DNA of 64,000 bases from UBA11891 sp049890035 (GCA_049890035.1 JBMHCG010000012.1:1-64000), one strand, 5' to 3'; shown: positions 6,505 to 16,325, numbered from the stretch's first letter. Notes: a model not told the origin generated them from the letters alone. Numbers and translations: made by a program.

Positions 6505-8211
6505 TTAACGCGAACGTTTGTGTCGCGCTGTTTTTTTGATTTTATTTTTCGATCCAACACGTGACATGGCACAACGGAAACCTATATAATCAGTTGCAAT
6601 ATACTGTGGAAGATAGCGTCGCTGTGCGGGATCCAACCAGTACGCTCTGTCTTTCCAAGAGCCTCCTTTATAAACACGCACTTCGTCGGTGATCAAAGAA
6701 GTTCTCTTGTTGGATTTATCGATTTTTCGAATTTTATTTCCTTCTTGATCATAGGTTACTTTGGCATGAATCGGTGCGTTATACATCAAATTGGACTCAG
6801 GCTTCTTAGGTCCTTCTGCATTTTCATCGGGCGGATCGCGGTATTTTTTTGTTGATTCGCGATCACCATCTCTGAAATTCCGATTGTCACTTTCAGAAAA
6901 GTTTTGACGTAAAAATGTCTCTTCTTCGTCAATGGCTTGTTCTACCAAAGTACCAGGCAGTTTTTTTAAATAGACTTTTCCATTGGGTAACGTATCAAAA
7001 ACCAGTTCATCTTGTTCTACAACAGCTGCTTTTCCGTCCTCTCCAATAACACTTTTGGTGTAAACATTTCCACGATAATAATTGAAGTCATTATACTCAT
7101 CATCAATGATGGGTCGGTAAACATCCGATACCCATTCGGCAACATTCCCTGCCATATCGAATACACCAAAATCGTTTGGTGGATACGATTTTACCTGAAT
7201 TGTTATATCAGCTCCATCATCTGACCAACCAGCTATCCCACCATAGTCCCCTTTACCAAACTTGAAGTTTGCCAGCTGATCGCCTTCAGTTCGGCGATCG
7301 CTTGAACGAGTGTATTCTCCTGACCAAGGATATTTTTTCTTTCCTCGGTAGGTGTTGTATTCTCGATCTCCTACCAAAGCAAGGGCAGCATATTCCCATT
7401 CGGTTTCGGTTGGGAGACGATAAGAAAGCAAAAATAGGCCGTTTTCAACCTTTGCATAATTATTAATAGTAGCGGTATCTTTTTTAATTGTTCCCCTTTT
7501 ACCTGAATTAATCAGTGGGGTATTGTTTTCACTCAAACTGTCTGTTTTCCCACCATAAGAAACTTCGGGACGGGTCAGATAGGTTGCTGTATTAAATGTA
7601 CTGTTCGCATCAACTTCTTCGTAGCGAACGTCTTTTTTTACGAACCCTTCTCTTTCAAGAATAAATTCATTGACACGATCCGAACGCCACTCGGCGTATT
7701 GGACTGCTTGAAGCCAGTTTACACCGACAACTGGATATTCAGCATAAGCTGGGTGCCGCAGGTAATTGGTGGTTAGTTCTTCAACATATCCAAGTGTGTT
7801 TCTCCATACCAGTGTGTCTGGTAAGGCTCCTTCATAAATCAATTTATAGTCTTGATTTTGTGTAGGGAAAACCATTTCCAACCAGTTTAAGTATTCATTG
7901 TACATAAGGTTGGTTACTTCTGTCTCGTCAATATAGAAAGACATAACATGCTGCTGGTTGGGTGTATTGTTCCAATCATGCAATACATCATCCTGCACCT
8001 GCCCTTTGGTAAAGGTACCGCCTTCGATGAATACGAGACCGGGTCCCGTTTCTTGTTCTTCGAACTCTAAATTGTATTGGAAGCCTCCTTTTTTGGAGTT
8101 GATGGACCAGCCGGTTCCTCTTGAGACATTATTTTTCCCACAACTAGCCAGTGTCAATACTGCAATAAATGCGCTTAATGCAGATTTGAAAAGGTGTCTT
8201 TTGCTATTCAT
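6505..8211 (-). CDS. gldJ: gliding motility lipoprotein GldJ
   Basis: 568 residues from ATG at 8211; the lipoprotein signal ends LTLASC with Cys24. GldJ is required for gliding and for the type IX secretion system in flavobacteria; it is a periplasm-facing lipoprotein related to formylglycine-generating (sulfatase-modifying) enzymes. The FGE-like core is visible: FIEGGTFTKG near the start, IDETEVTNLMYNEYL, YPVVGVNWLQAVQYAEW, LPTETEWEYAAL, FDMAGNVAEW, and the C-terminal VYKGGSWKDRAYWL...GFRCAMSR. A large linker inside the core (RESTKKYRDPPDEN) is rich in charged residues. Its own -7 element (TATATTTG) lies just upstream and a strong terminator follows. Confidence 0.95.
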   Translation of the reverse strand: MNSKRHLFKSALSAFIAVLTLASCGKNNVSRGTGWSINSKKGGFQYNLEFEEQETGPGLVFIEGGTFTKGQVQDDVLHDWNNTPNQQHVMSFYIDETEVTNLMYNEYLNWLEMVFPTQNQDYKLIYEGALPDTLVWRNTLGYVEELTTNYLRHPAYAEYPVVGVNWLQAVQYAEWRSDRVNEFILEREGFVKKDVRYEEVDANSTFNTATYLTRPEVSYGGKTDSLSENNTPLINSGKRGTIKKDTATINNYAKVENGLFLLSYRLPTETEWEYAALALVGDREYNTYRGKKKYPWSGEYTRSSDRRTEGDQLANFKFGKGDYGGIAGWSDDGADITIQVKSYPPNDFGVFDMAGNVAEWVSDVYRPIIDDEYNDFNYYRGNVYTKSVIGEDGKAAVVEQDELVFDTLPNGKVYLKKLPGTLVEQAIDEEETFLRQNFSESDNRNFRDGDRESTKKYRDPPDENAEGPKKPESNLMYNAPIHAKVTYDQEGNKIRKIDKSNKRTSLITDEVRVYKGGSWKDRAYWLDPAQRRYLPQYIATDYIGFRCAMSRVGSKNKIKKTARHKRSR

Positions 8212-8221
8212 ACGCGTACTA

Positions 8222-8229
8222 CAAATATA
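8222..8229 (-). promoter_or_regulatory. -7 promoter element of gldJ
   Basis: On the minus strand TATATTTG is a perfect match to the Bacteroidota -7 consensus TAnnTTTG, 11 nt from the gldJ ATG. No TTG at the expected 17-23 nt distance was found, so it is a partial match. Confidence 0.5.
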
Positions 8230-8384
8230 TGATTTACACAGCAAATCGTAAATTTATCTGCGAATCATTACTTCGATAACGTTGGAAAACGCTCCTTAGT
8301 ATGCATAAGGGTAAAGAAATTTGAAAAAAAATCATTTTGCTAAAAAAATTACACATAAACAATGATTTTCACGTAATTAGCCCT

Positions 8385-9566
8385 ATGCTTAAAAACCACT
8401 ACTGGCGGTCCTATCTGGGTGTGATTGTTGGCTTTTTTTTCATTGCTGCTCTTGTGAGCGCACAAAACAATGAAAGAGTGATCACCACTGGGGTTCCTTT
8501 TTTATTGATTACCCCCGATGCTCGTGCTGCTGGAATGGGGGATATTGGGGTAGCAACCACGCCCGATGCACATGCACAACAGTGGAATCCAGCAAAATAC
8601 CCTTTTGCATCTATCGATAAGGGGATTGGTATCAGCTACACACCCTATCTAAGCAAATTGGTTAATGACATTTTTTTAGGAAACCTTACCTTTTACAAGA
8701 AAGTTGGGGAGCGAGGTGCATGGGCATCCAGCTTAAAATATTTCAGTTTGGGTGATATTCAATTCAATGAAATCAATTATGGAACCATCGTCAATCAAAG
8801 TTTGGAGCGTCCCAATGAATTGACACTGGATTTGTCTTATGCACTTAAGTTGAGTGATCAGTTTGCCATGTCTGTAGCAGGGCGCTACATCCGTTCGGAT
8901 TTAAAAATATCTTCTGATTTGGATGCTGCCTCAGCCAACACACTGGGCGTTGATATGGCAGCCTATTATTATTCAAAAATGAGAAAAGTAGGTAAAACTG
9001 ATATGCAATTTCGTTCAGGATTTAATATTTCCAATATTGGTCCTCGGCTTGTTTATGATATAGGGGGGCAAAAAAACTTTTTGCCTACTAATTTAAAACT
9101 TGGCACCGGTTGGGATTGGGTGTTTGATGCCAATTCAACCATTGGATTACATTTTGAATTCAATAAACTTTTGGTGCCTTCTCCTGTTGCCAACCTTAGC
9201 GAAAATGGCAGTATCATTTACGCACAACCCGATGTAAATTTTCTTAGGGGCATGTTGGATTCATTTAATGATGCTCAAGATGGTTTTTCTGAAGAACTCA
9301 AAGAAATAACTTGGGCTACGGGTATTGAATACCGATTTCAAAATGTTTTGGCACTTCGCACGGGCTATTTTAATGAGAGTCAAGAAAAAGGTTCGCGTCG
9401 CTTTCTCACCTTTGGTGCTGGATTACAACTCAATCAAATGCAGGTAGATATTTCCTATTTATTTTCTACATCCACTGTCCGTAGTCCACTGGAAAATACA
9501 TTGCGCTTTTCATTGAGTTTTGATCTGACCTCAGGAATTGTTTTAGAAGAAGAAGAAGAGGAATAA
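8385..9566 (+). CDS. porV: type IX secretion outer-membrane protein PorV
   Basis: 393 residues from ATG at 8385, opening the signal peptide LGVIVGFFFIAALVSAQ; an in-frame TTG at 8337 is too far upstream of it. PorV (LptO) is an outer-membrane beta-barrel of the FadL-like fold that shuttles T9SS cargo to the attachment complex. Recognisable features are VITTGVPFLLITPDARAAGM near the start of the mature protein, the QWNPAKYPF segment, YKKVGERGAWASSLKYFSLG and a C-terminal run of barrel strands. It ends with an acidic EEEEEE tail. It is transcribed away from gldJ; porU, often adjacent in flavobacteria, is not here. Confidence 0.93.
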   Translation: MLKNHYWRSYLGVIVGFFFIAALVSAQNNERVITTGVPFLLITPDARAAGMGDIGVATTPDAHAQQWNPAKYPFASIDKGIGISYTPYLSKLVNDIFLGNLTFYKKVGERGAWASSLKYFSLGDIQFNEINYGTIVNQSLERPNELTLDLSYALKLSDQFAMSVAGRYIRSDLKISSDLDAASANTLGVDMAAYYYSKMRKVGKTDMQFRSGFNISNIGPRLVYDIGGQKNFLPTNLKLGTGWDWVFDANSTIGLHFEFNKLLVPSPVANLSENGSIIYAQPDVNFLRGMLDSFNDAQDGFSEELKEITWATGIEYRFQNVLALRTGYFNESQEKGSRRFLTFGAGLQLNQMQVDISYLFSTSTVRSPLENTLRFSLSFDLTSGIVLEEEEEE

Positions 9567-9641
9567 TTTTACGATGTTCAATCTAGAATTATTTGCCTAT
9601 TTTTGGGGTCGAAATCAAATAGAAAACTACCCAAAAGAATT

Positions 9642-10643
9642 ATGAAAAAAATAACGAAGCAAACCTATCTCCATTGGTATGAGAACATGCTTTTTTGGCG
9701 AAAGTTTGAGGATAAATTAGCTTCTGTTTACATTCAGCAAAAAGTACGCGGCTTTCTTCATTTATACAATGGTCAAGAAGCCGTTTTAGCAGGCTCACTT
9801 CACGCTATGGAAATAGGAAAAGACCGGATGATAACGGCTTATCGAAACCACGTACAACCGATTGGCTTGGGTGTTGACCCCAAACGTGTCATGGCAGAAT
9901 TGTTCGGTAAGGCCACCGGAACTTCAATGGGTTTGGGTGGGTCCATGCACATTTTTTCCAAAAAACATAATTTTTTTGGAGGGCATGGTATTGTAGGCGG
10001 TCAAATCCCGTTGGGTGCAGGTATGGCTTTTGGTGATAAATATTTCAAGAGAGACAATGTAACCTTATGTTACATGGGTGACGGTGCAGTACGTCAGGGG
10101 TCGTTACATGAGACTTTAAACTTAGCAACCCTTTGGCAACTTCCTGTAGTCTTTGTTGTTGAAAACAATGGTTATGCTATGGGTACTTCAGTTGCTCGCA
10201 CAGCAAGCCATCAGGAAATATGGAAATTGGGTCTGGGTTATGAAATGCCCTGTGAACCGGTAGATGGGATGGATCCTGTTGCTGTAGCCAAGGCCATGGA
10301 CAAGGCAATAAAACATGCCCGATCTGGCAAGGGCCCCTCTTTCTTAGAAATGAAGACGTATCGCTATCGTGGGCATTCTATGTCCGATGCCCAACATTAC
10401 CGAACCAAAGAAGAAGTTGAAGCGTATCGTAAAATTGATCCCATCAGTCAAGTAAAAGCTGTTGTTTTGGACAAAAAATACGCTACTCAAGAAGATTTGG
10501 ATTCTATTGATGCAGCTGTCAAGGCACGTGTAGCGGAATGCGAAAAATTTGCCGATGAGTCACCTTTCCCAGAAAAGCAGGTGATGTACGATGCTGTTTA
10601 CGAACAAAAAGACTATCCATTCATTAAGCATAAATTAGACTAG
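9642..10643 (+). CDS. pdhA: pyruvate dehydrogenase E1 component, alpha subunit
   Basis: 333 residues from ATG at 9642. The E1 alpha subunit binds thiamine diphosphate and decarboxylates pyruvate in the pyruvate dehydrogenase complex. The TPP motif is present (MGDGAVRQGSLHETLNLA, ending near VVENNGYAM), as are GHGIVGGQIPLGAG and the phosphorylation-loop-type sequence TYRYRGHSMSDAQ. The stop TAG is followed immediately by the ATG of the E2 gene, a one-transcript arrangement. The beta subunit is not next to it, as is often so in flavobacteria. A perfect -7 element TATTTTTG lies at 9598-9605, without a well-placed TTG. Confidence 0.95.
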   Translation: MKKITKQTYLHWYENMLFWRKFEDKLASVYIQQKVRGFLHLYNGQEAVLAGSLHAMEIGKDRMITAYRNHVQPIGLGVDPKRVMAELFGKATGTSMGLGGSMHIFSKKHNFFGGHGIVGGQIPLGAGMAFGDKYFKRDNVTLCYMGDGAVRQGSLHETLNLATLWQLPVVFVVENNGYAMGTSVARTASHQEIWKLGLGYEMPCEPVDGMDPVAVAKAMDKAIKHARSGKGPSFLEMKTYRYRGHSMSDAQHYRTKEEVEAYRKIDPISQVKAVVLDKKYATQEDLDSIDAAVKARVAECEKFADESPFPEKQVMYDAVYEQKDYPFIKHKLD

Positions 10644-12275
10644 ATGGCTGAAGTAATTAATATGCCTCGATTGAGTGATACCATGGAAGAGGGAACCGTT
10701 GCACAATGGTTCAAAAAAGTAGGAGATACCGTTAATGAAGGTGACATACTTGCTGAAATTGAAACAGACAAGGCAACAATGGAATTCGAAGCCTTTGTTG
10801 AAGGGGAATTATTACACATTGGAATCGAAGAAGGTGGGACGGCACCTGTTGATACTCTGTTAGCAATTATTGGTCAGAAAGGAGAAGATATTTCAGCCTT
10901 ACTTACTGGAACAATACCTGAAAAAAATACGTCTACTGAGACAAATTCTACCCAAGACAACACGGAAGTAAAATCTTCTGAAATTTCCCCAACCCCTGTT
11001 CCAGAAGGGGTTCAAATAGTGAGTATGCCGCGGCTGAGTGATACGATGGAAGAAGGTACGGTAGCTAGTTGGCTGAAAAAAGTAGGCGATACTGTTTCTG
11101 AGGGAGACATCTTGGCAGAAATTGAAACAGATAAAGCGACTATGGAATTTGAGTCATTCTACAGTGGCCAATTGCTCTATGTTGGTATTCAAGAAGGCGA
11201 GTCTGCTCCAGTAGATAGTATCCTAGCCGTTATTGGGCCGGAAGGTACAGATGTTACTGCTGTCCTACAATCAGCACAGGCCACCAAAACAACTGATGCC
11301 ACTCCTGTCATTGAAGAGACCCAGCTCATCCCGGAAGCGAAAGCAACGGTCCCTGCCGTGACCCCGCCAAAAACCTCTATTTCTCCTGTGAACAGCCCAA
11401 CAGTCGTATCCACTGTAGCAGTGAATAATGGACGCGTTGTTGCCTCTCCTTTAGCTAAAAAAATGGCTGCTGAAAAGGGTATTGATTTGTCTAAAATAAA
11501 TGGGACAGGGGATCAGGGAAGGATTGTAAAAAAAGATATAGAAAACTATCAACCAACCTCCTTTTCCCATGGTGCCCCGCCAATTGGAGTAGAACAGATC
11601 ACTGAATTGACCAACAATCAAATGCGTAAAACCATTGCCAAACGCTTATCAGCTTCAAAGTTCACGGCACCCCATTACTATCTGGGTGTGGAATTTGATA
11701 TGGACGCTGCCATTTCTTTTCGGGCGCAATACAATAGTTTACCTGACACTAAAGTTTCATTCAATGATATTGTTATCAAAGCTGTTGCAAAAGCTTTGAT
11801 TCAGCACCCTGCGGTCAATTCCCAATGGTTTGATAATAAGATTGTTCAAAATCATCATGTGCATGTCGGCGTAGCTGTTGCAGTTGAAGATGGTTTGGTC
11901 GTTCCCGTACTAAAATTTGCAGACTCCATAGATCTCCCTAACATCGGGCATCAAGTAAAGGATTATGCATCCCGCGCGCGTGCCAAGAAATTGACACCAC
12001 AGGAAATGGAAGGAAGTACTTTTACTGTTTCCAATTTAGGAATGTTTGGTATTCAAGAATTTACTTCAATTATCAACCAACCTAATTCGGCCATACTATC
12101 CGTTGGAAGTATTGTTCAAAAACCTGTCGTAAAGGATGGAAAAATAGTGGTTGGTAATACCATGAAACTGACTTTGGCCTGTGACCACAGAACTGTTGAT
12201 GGTGCCACTGGGGCTCAATTTTTGCAAACCCTACGTGGCTTTATTGAAAACCCAATAACCATGTTACTCCAATAA
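10644..12275 (+). CDS. pdhC: pyruvate dehydrogenase E2, dihydrolipoamide acetyltransferase
   Basis: 543 residues, starting directly after the E1-alpha stop codon. Domain order: lipoyl domain 1 (Lys43 in ETDKATMEFEAF), lipoyl domain 2 (Lys164 in ETDKATMEFESF), a Pro/Ala/Thr-rich linker, the peripheral subunit-binding domain (ASPLAKKMAAEKGIDLSKIN) and the catalytic acetyltransferase core with His515 and Asp519 in HRTVDG. It transfers the acetyl group to CoA and forms the core of the complex. The two lipoyl domains are near-duplicates. The E3 (lipoamide dehydrogenase) gene is not in the window. Confidence 0.96.
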   Translation: MAEVINMPRLSDTMEEGTVAQWFKKVGDTVNEGDILAEIETDKATMEFEAFVEGELLHIGIEEGGTAPVDTLLAIIGQKGEDISALLTGTIPEKNTSTETNSTQDNTEVKSSEISPTPVPEGVQIVSMPRLSDTMEEGTVASWLKKVGDTVSEGDILAEIETDKATMEFESFYSGQLLYVGIQEGESAPVDSILAVIGPEGTDVTAVLQSAQATKTTDATPVIEETQLIPEAKATVPAVTPPKTSISPVNSPTVVSTVAVNNGRVVASPLAKKMAAEKGIDLSKINGTGDQGRIVKKDIENYQPTSFSHGAPPIGVEQITELTNNQMRKTIAKRLSASKFTAPHYYLGVEFDMDAAISFRAQYNSLPDTKVSFNDIVIKAVAKALIQHPAVNSQWFDNKIVQNHHVHVGVAVAVEDGLVVPVLKFADSIDLPNIGHQVKDYASRARAKKLTPQEMEGSTFTVSNLGMFGIQEFTSIINQPNSAILSVGSIVQKPVVKDGKIVVGNTMKLTLACDHRTVDGATGAQFLQTLRGFIENPITMLLQ

Positions 12276-12289
12276 CCCTTCGGTGGCAT

Positions 12290-12970
12290 ATGGGTGGACA
12301 AAAAACAATCATAGTAACAGGAGCAAGTAGGGGCATTGGTATGTCCATTTGTCAATTGGCACAGCAAAAAAAGCATCGTATTATCGGGTTGTCCAGAAAT
12401 ATAGAACCCCTTGAACAGGAGGGTATTCAGGGTTTTTCTGTGGATGTCTCAGATCCAAACGGCCTGGATTCCTTTTTGGAGTTTGTTGCTGCCAACAATC
12501 TCTCCATTGATGCTTTAATAAACAATGCGGGACAACTGCAAAATATTCCATTTTCTAATTCCAACTGGGCGGTATTCGAAGCGGTCTACCGTGTAAATGT
12601 TTTTGGTTTGGCAGAGACTATTCGCCGTACACTTCCTTTTATGAACGCTTCCAGTCATGTCGTAAATATTTCGAGTATGGGGGGAATACAAGGAAGCTCT
12701 AAATTTCCGGGTTTAGCCGCATACAGTAGTAGTAAAGGGGCGGTTATCACACTCACAGAGCTATTGGCTGAAGAATACAAAGATTCAGGTCCAAGTTTCA
12801 ATGCATTGGCATTGGGTGCCGTGCAAACCGAGATGCTCGCCGAAGCTTTTCCAGAATATAACGCACCAACCACAGCTGCTGAAATGGGAAATTATATCCT
12901 TCATTTTGCACTGGAAGGGCACGCTCTATTCAATGGAAAAGTTTTATCTGTCGCTAATAGTACCCCCTAA
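12290..12970 (+). CDS. short-chain dehydrogenase/reductase
   Basis: 226 residues. Classical SDR: cofactor loop TGASRGIG at residues ~10-17, NNAG (about residue 81), catalytic Ser in NISSMGG and the YSSSK active-site pair. Several SDRs of this size act on sugars, acyl groups or alcohols; substrate cannot be told. It starts 15 nt after the pdhC stop and its stop is 3 nt from the SprT-like gene, so it belongs to the same transcription unit. The lack of a long C-terminal substrate-binding loop suggests a compact reductase. Confidence 0.85.
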   Translation: MGGQKTIIVTGASRGIGMSICQLAQQKKHRIIGLSRNIEPLEQEGIQGFSVDVSDPNGLDSFLEFVAANNLSIDALINNAGQLQNIPFSNSNWAVFEAVYRVNVFGLAETIRRTLPFMNASSHVVNISSMGGIQGSSKFPGLAAYSSSKGAVITLTELLAEEYKDSGPSFNALALGAVQTEMLAEAFPEYNAPTTAAEMGNYILHFALEGHALFNGKVLSVANSTP

Positions 12971-12973
12971 ATA

Positions 12974-13573
12974 ATGAAACCATCGACTGTTTTGACCTTG
13001 GTTCCTGATGCTGCGGTGGAGTATGTTTCCGGACTATTGTCATCGCTTCCGGTTGCAGTGAAAATAACCAAAAAACGATTGACGAAACATGGAGATTATC
13101 GGAGGTTAGCTGATGGCAATCATCAAATTACTTTAAATACCACGGCAAATCCTTACCGTTTTTTAATTACCCTGATTCATGAATTATCCCATTTTGTTGC
13201 TTTTGAAACCTATGGTTTTAATATAAAACCCCATGGAAAAGAATGGAAAAAAGTGTATCAAGAAATGATGAGTCCTTTGATTCAACCTCCAATTTTCCCA
13301 AGTTCACTGCTCCCACTTCTTGTCGATCATTTTAAAAACCCCAAAGCATCCACCGATACGGATTTTAATTTAGTGCGAGGTTTGCATCAATATGACACCA
13401 ATCCTGACAAGACCTATGTTTTTCAATTGCATCTTGGAGATGTTTTCGCATTGCCAAATGGGCGCAAATTTGTACGAGGTATCCAGCGCAGAAAACGTTT
13501 TGAATGTGTAGAAATGGGCTCACAAAAACGTTATTTGATCAACCCGCAAGCAGTTGTTGAAAAACTAGAGTAA
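12974..13573 (+). CDS. SprT-like zinc metalloprotease-family protein
   Basis: 199 residues. HELSHF (His69-Glu70...His73) is the zinc site of the SprT-like family, with the downstream PHGKEWKKVYQEMM segment that supplies the third His in this family. The C-terminal part (FQLHLGDVFALPNGRKFVRG) is a small beta domain seen in Bacteroidota members. Relatives include the bacterial SprT proteins and the eukaryotic protease domain of Spartan; a role in DNA-protein handling is known only for the latter. Genetically coupled to the SDR upstream (3-nt gap) and convergent with mlaF. Confidence 0.85.
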   Translation: MKPSTVLTLVPDAAVEYVSGLLSSLPVAVKITKKRLTKHGDYRRLADGNHQITLNTTANPYRFLITLIHELSHFVAFETYGFNIKPHGKEWKKVYQEMMSPLIQPPIFPSSLLPLLVDHFKNPKASTDTDFNLVRGLHQYDTNPDKTYVFQLHLGDVFALPNGRKFVRGIQRRKRFECVEMGSQKRYLINPQAVVEKLE

Positions 13574-13593
13574 GTAAACTAAATACACCTTAA

Positions 13594-14367
13594 TTATTGT
13601 GTTTTACTTTCATTCAAATAAGCAACGCGTACTTTTTTGAATAATTCAGAGGAGTAAACAAAATTTCCAACCGCTTTGTTATCGGTTGTAAAGATTTCTT
13701 CTTTGTTTCCTTCCCAGGCTTTTTGACCCCCTTCAAGAAAGATAATTTTCTCCCCTATTTCCATTACAGAATTCATATCATGGGTATTGATAACTGTGGT
13801 TATTTGATATTCCTCAGTAATTTCTTTGATTAAATTGTCAATAATTATAGCTGTTTTGGGGTCCAGGCCGGAATTGGGCTCGTCACAAAAAAGATATTTC
13901 GGATTCATTACAATGGCACGAGCAATGGCAACTCTTTTTTGCATGCCCCCAGAAATTTCTGAAGGCATCTTGGTATTGGCGTCAACTAGGTTTACTCGAT
14001 TGATGACAACCTGGGCGCGTTCGCGAATTTCTTCCATACTTTTGTTGGTGAGCATCTGCATCGGGAACATGATGTTTTCCTCCACAGACATCGAATCAAA
14101 CAAGGCACTTCCCTGAAAGACCATTCCTACATCTTGACGCAGTTGGATACGCTCTTGGGGGGTCATGTCTGTCAAGCTGCGCTGATCGTAATTGATGGTG
14201 CCGCCATCAATATCATACAAGCCTAATAGACACTTCAAAAAGACAGTTTTTCCTGATCCAGATTGACCAATGATCAGATTGGTTTTACCTTTTTCGAAAG
14301 CAGCTGAGACCCCCCTGAGGACAGTGGTGTCACCAAAGGATTTGAATATATTGCTCGCTTCAATCAT
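13594..14367 (-). CDS. mlaF: ABC transporter ATPase, MlaF type
   Basis: 257 residues. All ABC motifs are present: Walker A GQSGSGKT, Q-loop GMVFQGSALFDSMSV, signature ISGGMQKRVAIARA, Walker B YLFCDEPNSGLDP and the His switch NTHDMNSV. The ALFDSMSV-type Q-loop and the adjacent MlaE permease assign it to the Mla family, which moves phospholipids between inner and outer membranes of Gram-negative cells. It lies 1 nt downstream of mlaE. The periplasmic MlaD subunit gene is not in this cluster. Confidence 0.9.
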   Translation of the reverse strand: MIEASNIFKSFGDTTVLRGVSAAFEKGKTNLIIGQSGSGKTVFLKCLLGLYDIDGGTINYDQRSLTDMTPQERIQLRQDVGMVFQGSALFDSMSVEENIMFPMQMLTNKSMEEIRERAQVVINRVNLVDANTKMPSEISGGMQKRVAIARAIVMNPKYLFCDEPNSGLDPKTAIIIDNLIKEITEEYQITTVINTHDMNSVMEIGEKIIFLEGGQKAWEGNKEEIFTTDNKAVGNFVYSSELFKKVRVAYLNESKTQ

Positions 14368-14368
14368 A

Positions 14369-15106
14369 TTAGGTTAACAAGGTTTGAGTGACAAAATAAT
14401 TGACAATAATGATTGTAACAGAAGTCCATACAAAGGAGGTTGTACTAGCTTTTCCTACATCCAATGCACCCCCTTGAAGATAGAAGCCGTGGTAAGAGGG
14501 AACCGTAGCCAACAAAAAGGCAAACAGAAAAGTCTTGACAAAGGAATAGGTGACATGGAAGGGAATAAAATCCAATTGAATGCCCTCTACAAATTCTGCA
14601 CTTGAAGAAAAGCCGCCGTAGACACAGGCTACATACCCACCGAAAATACCCAAAAACATAGCAATGGTAATGACAAACGGATAGAACAACAAAGCGATTA
14701 TTTTAGGAAAAATAAGATAGTTGTAGGTGTTGATACCCATGACTTCCAAGGCGTCAATTTGTTCGGTTACACGCATGGTTCCGATACTTGATGTTATATA
14801 GGAGCCCACCTTTCCAGCCATGATTACAGATATAAAAGTGGGGGCAAATTCTAAAATAACAGATTGTCGGGTAGCAAACCCCATCAGATATCTTGGAAGT
14901 AACGGATTGTCCATATTTAAGGCTGTTTGTATGGCAACGACCCCCCCTACAAAAAATGAAATAAAGGATACAATCCCCAAGGAACCAATAATGAGGGTCT
15001 CAATTTCCGTAAGTATTAAATTTCGGAGTATGGATGCTTTGGTGAATTTCTCAAAGATTTTACGGAGCATGAGAAAGTAACGACCAATATGCGAAAGTAT
15101 TTTCAT
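14369..15106 (-). CDS. mlaE: ABC transporter permease, MlaE family
   Basis: 245 residues with about five hydrophobic segments. Family markers are VGSYITSSIGTMRVTEQIDALEVMGINTYNYLI, typical of the MlaE (DUF140) coupling helix, and GGYVACVYGG. It is the integral membrane part of the phospholipid transporter whose ATPase follows. Start at ATG 15106; the gene is 44 nt downstream of the KAS III-type gene, so the three probably form one transcript concerned with envelope lipids. Confidence 0.92.
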   Translation of the reverse strand: MKILSHIGRYFLMLRKIFEKFTKASILRNLILTEIETLIIGSLGIVSFISFFVGGVVAIQTALNMDNPLLPRYLMGFATRQSVILEFAPTFISVIMAGKVGSYITSSIGTMRVTEQIDALEVMGINTYNYLIFPKIIALLFYPFVITIAMFLGIFGGYVACVYGGFSSSAEFVEGIQLDFIPFHVTYSFVKTFLFAFLLATVPSYHGFYLQGGALDVGKASTTSFVWTSVTIIIVNYFVTQTLLT

Positions 15107-15150
15107 GGCATTTCAAAAGTAAGAATAATCTCCTGCAAAGCCACAGGAAA

Positions 15151-16212
15151 TCAAACGCGATATGCGATGGCGTTAATGTTCATTCCAGCTCCGACACTGG
15201 CAAAAAGAATAATATCACCAGTATTCAATTGGTGTCCTCCAAAATTTTCTTTACGAACCAAATCCAATAGGGTTGGTACCGTTGCTACCGAACTGTTTCC
15301 AAATGTCTGAATATTCATCGGGAGAATATCTTTAGGAACCGGTTTATTATAGAGACGATAAAAGCGTTTTACGATAGCATCATCCATTTTCAAATTGGCC
15401 TGATGAATAAATACTTTCTTCAGAGATTCAATAGGAATATTTGCTTGGTCCATACATTCTTTCATAGCTACAGGAACCCGGGTCAATGCAAATTCGTAGA
15501 CTTTTCGGCCGAACATTTTAATGTATTTGGTGGAATCTTCAGAATCTTTTTTGTTTGTTGGCCCCATGAATATATAATCGATCTCACCCTCAGCAGTGTA
15601 GGTGTTGGTGGCATGGGAAAGAATGCCCGAGTGGGAATCGCTTTTGGAAACAATAGTAGCACCTGCACCGTCTGCATAGATCATCGAATCCCTATCGTGA
15701 GGATCTATAAAACGTGAGAGTGTTTCGGCACCTATGATCATACAACACTCAGCCATACCCGCCTTGATAAAGGCATTGGCCTGGATCATTCCTTCCACCC
15801 AGCCGGGACACCCAAAAATTATATCATACGCTACGCACTTAGGATTTTTGATACCCAATTTTGCTTTGACTCTTGAGGCAATACTCGGAAGTGCATCCGG
15901 TTGTTTTGAAATTTCTGTTAGGTCCCCGACGTTTTGTGCAACAATGATATAATCCAGACTTTCGGGGTCAATAGAGGCGTCCTCGATTGCCGCTCTTGCC
16001 GCTTCCATAGCCAAATCAGAAGTGTTTTTATGAGTAGTGGTATACCTTCGAGATGCAATGCCAGTAATGGATTTGAATTTCTCTATTATTTCACTGTTTT
16101 CATTGGGAATCGAAGCTCCTTCCATGTCATAGAAGTCATGGTCCAGAAAATTGTGATTGTCAAATTCGCGGCTAGGAATATGCGCTCCAGTACCTATTAT
16201 TTCTACTTTCAT
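15151..16212 (-). CDS. 3-oxoacyl-ACP synthase III family protein
   Basis: 353 residues. FabH/KAS III-like thiolase-fold enzyme: catalytic Cys135 in IIFGCPGW, His in FIHQANLKM and Asn in FGNSSVAT form the expected Cys-His-Asn triad. The FabH role is to start fatty-acid chains from acetyl-CoA and malonyl-ACP, but this subgroup is longer than housekeeping FabH and the loop around Cys (CPGW instead of CxGF) differs, so it may prime special chains (branched, flexirubin-type or other). Upstream of mlaE on the same strand. A second FabH may exist elsewhere. Confidence 0.85.
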   Translation of the reverse strand: MKVEIIGTGAHIPSREFDNHNFLDHDFYDMEGASIPNENSEIIEKFKSITGIASRRYTTTHKNTSDLAMEAARAAIEDASIDPESLDYIIVAQNVGDLTEISKQPDALPSIASRVKAKLGIKNPKCVAYDIIFGCPGWVEGMIQANAFIKAGMAECCMIIGAETLSRFIDPHDRDSMIYADGAGATIVSKSDSHSGILSHATNTYTAEGEIDYIFMGPTNKKDSEDSTKYIKMFGRKVYEFALTRVPVAMKECMDQANIPIESLKKVFIHQANLKMDDAIVKRFYRLYNKPVPKDILPMNIQTFGNSSVATVPTLLDLVRKENFGGHQLNTGDIILFASVGAGMNINAIAYRV

Positions 16213-16325
16213 AACGAGTGTACGAAGTTCTTATATTTGGCTGGATGGTTTTTAGATACTTTAAAAACCCTACGATACCCAACTCCGACAAATGATCCTA
16301 TTGGCTTTTGAATAATACTTGATAA

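Noticed and set aside
16232..16239. Perfect TATATTTG on the plus strand between the KAS III gene and gcvP
   Set aside because: No gene follows on that strand; no TTG at the right distance; probably chance.
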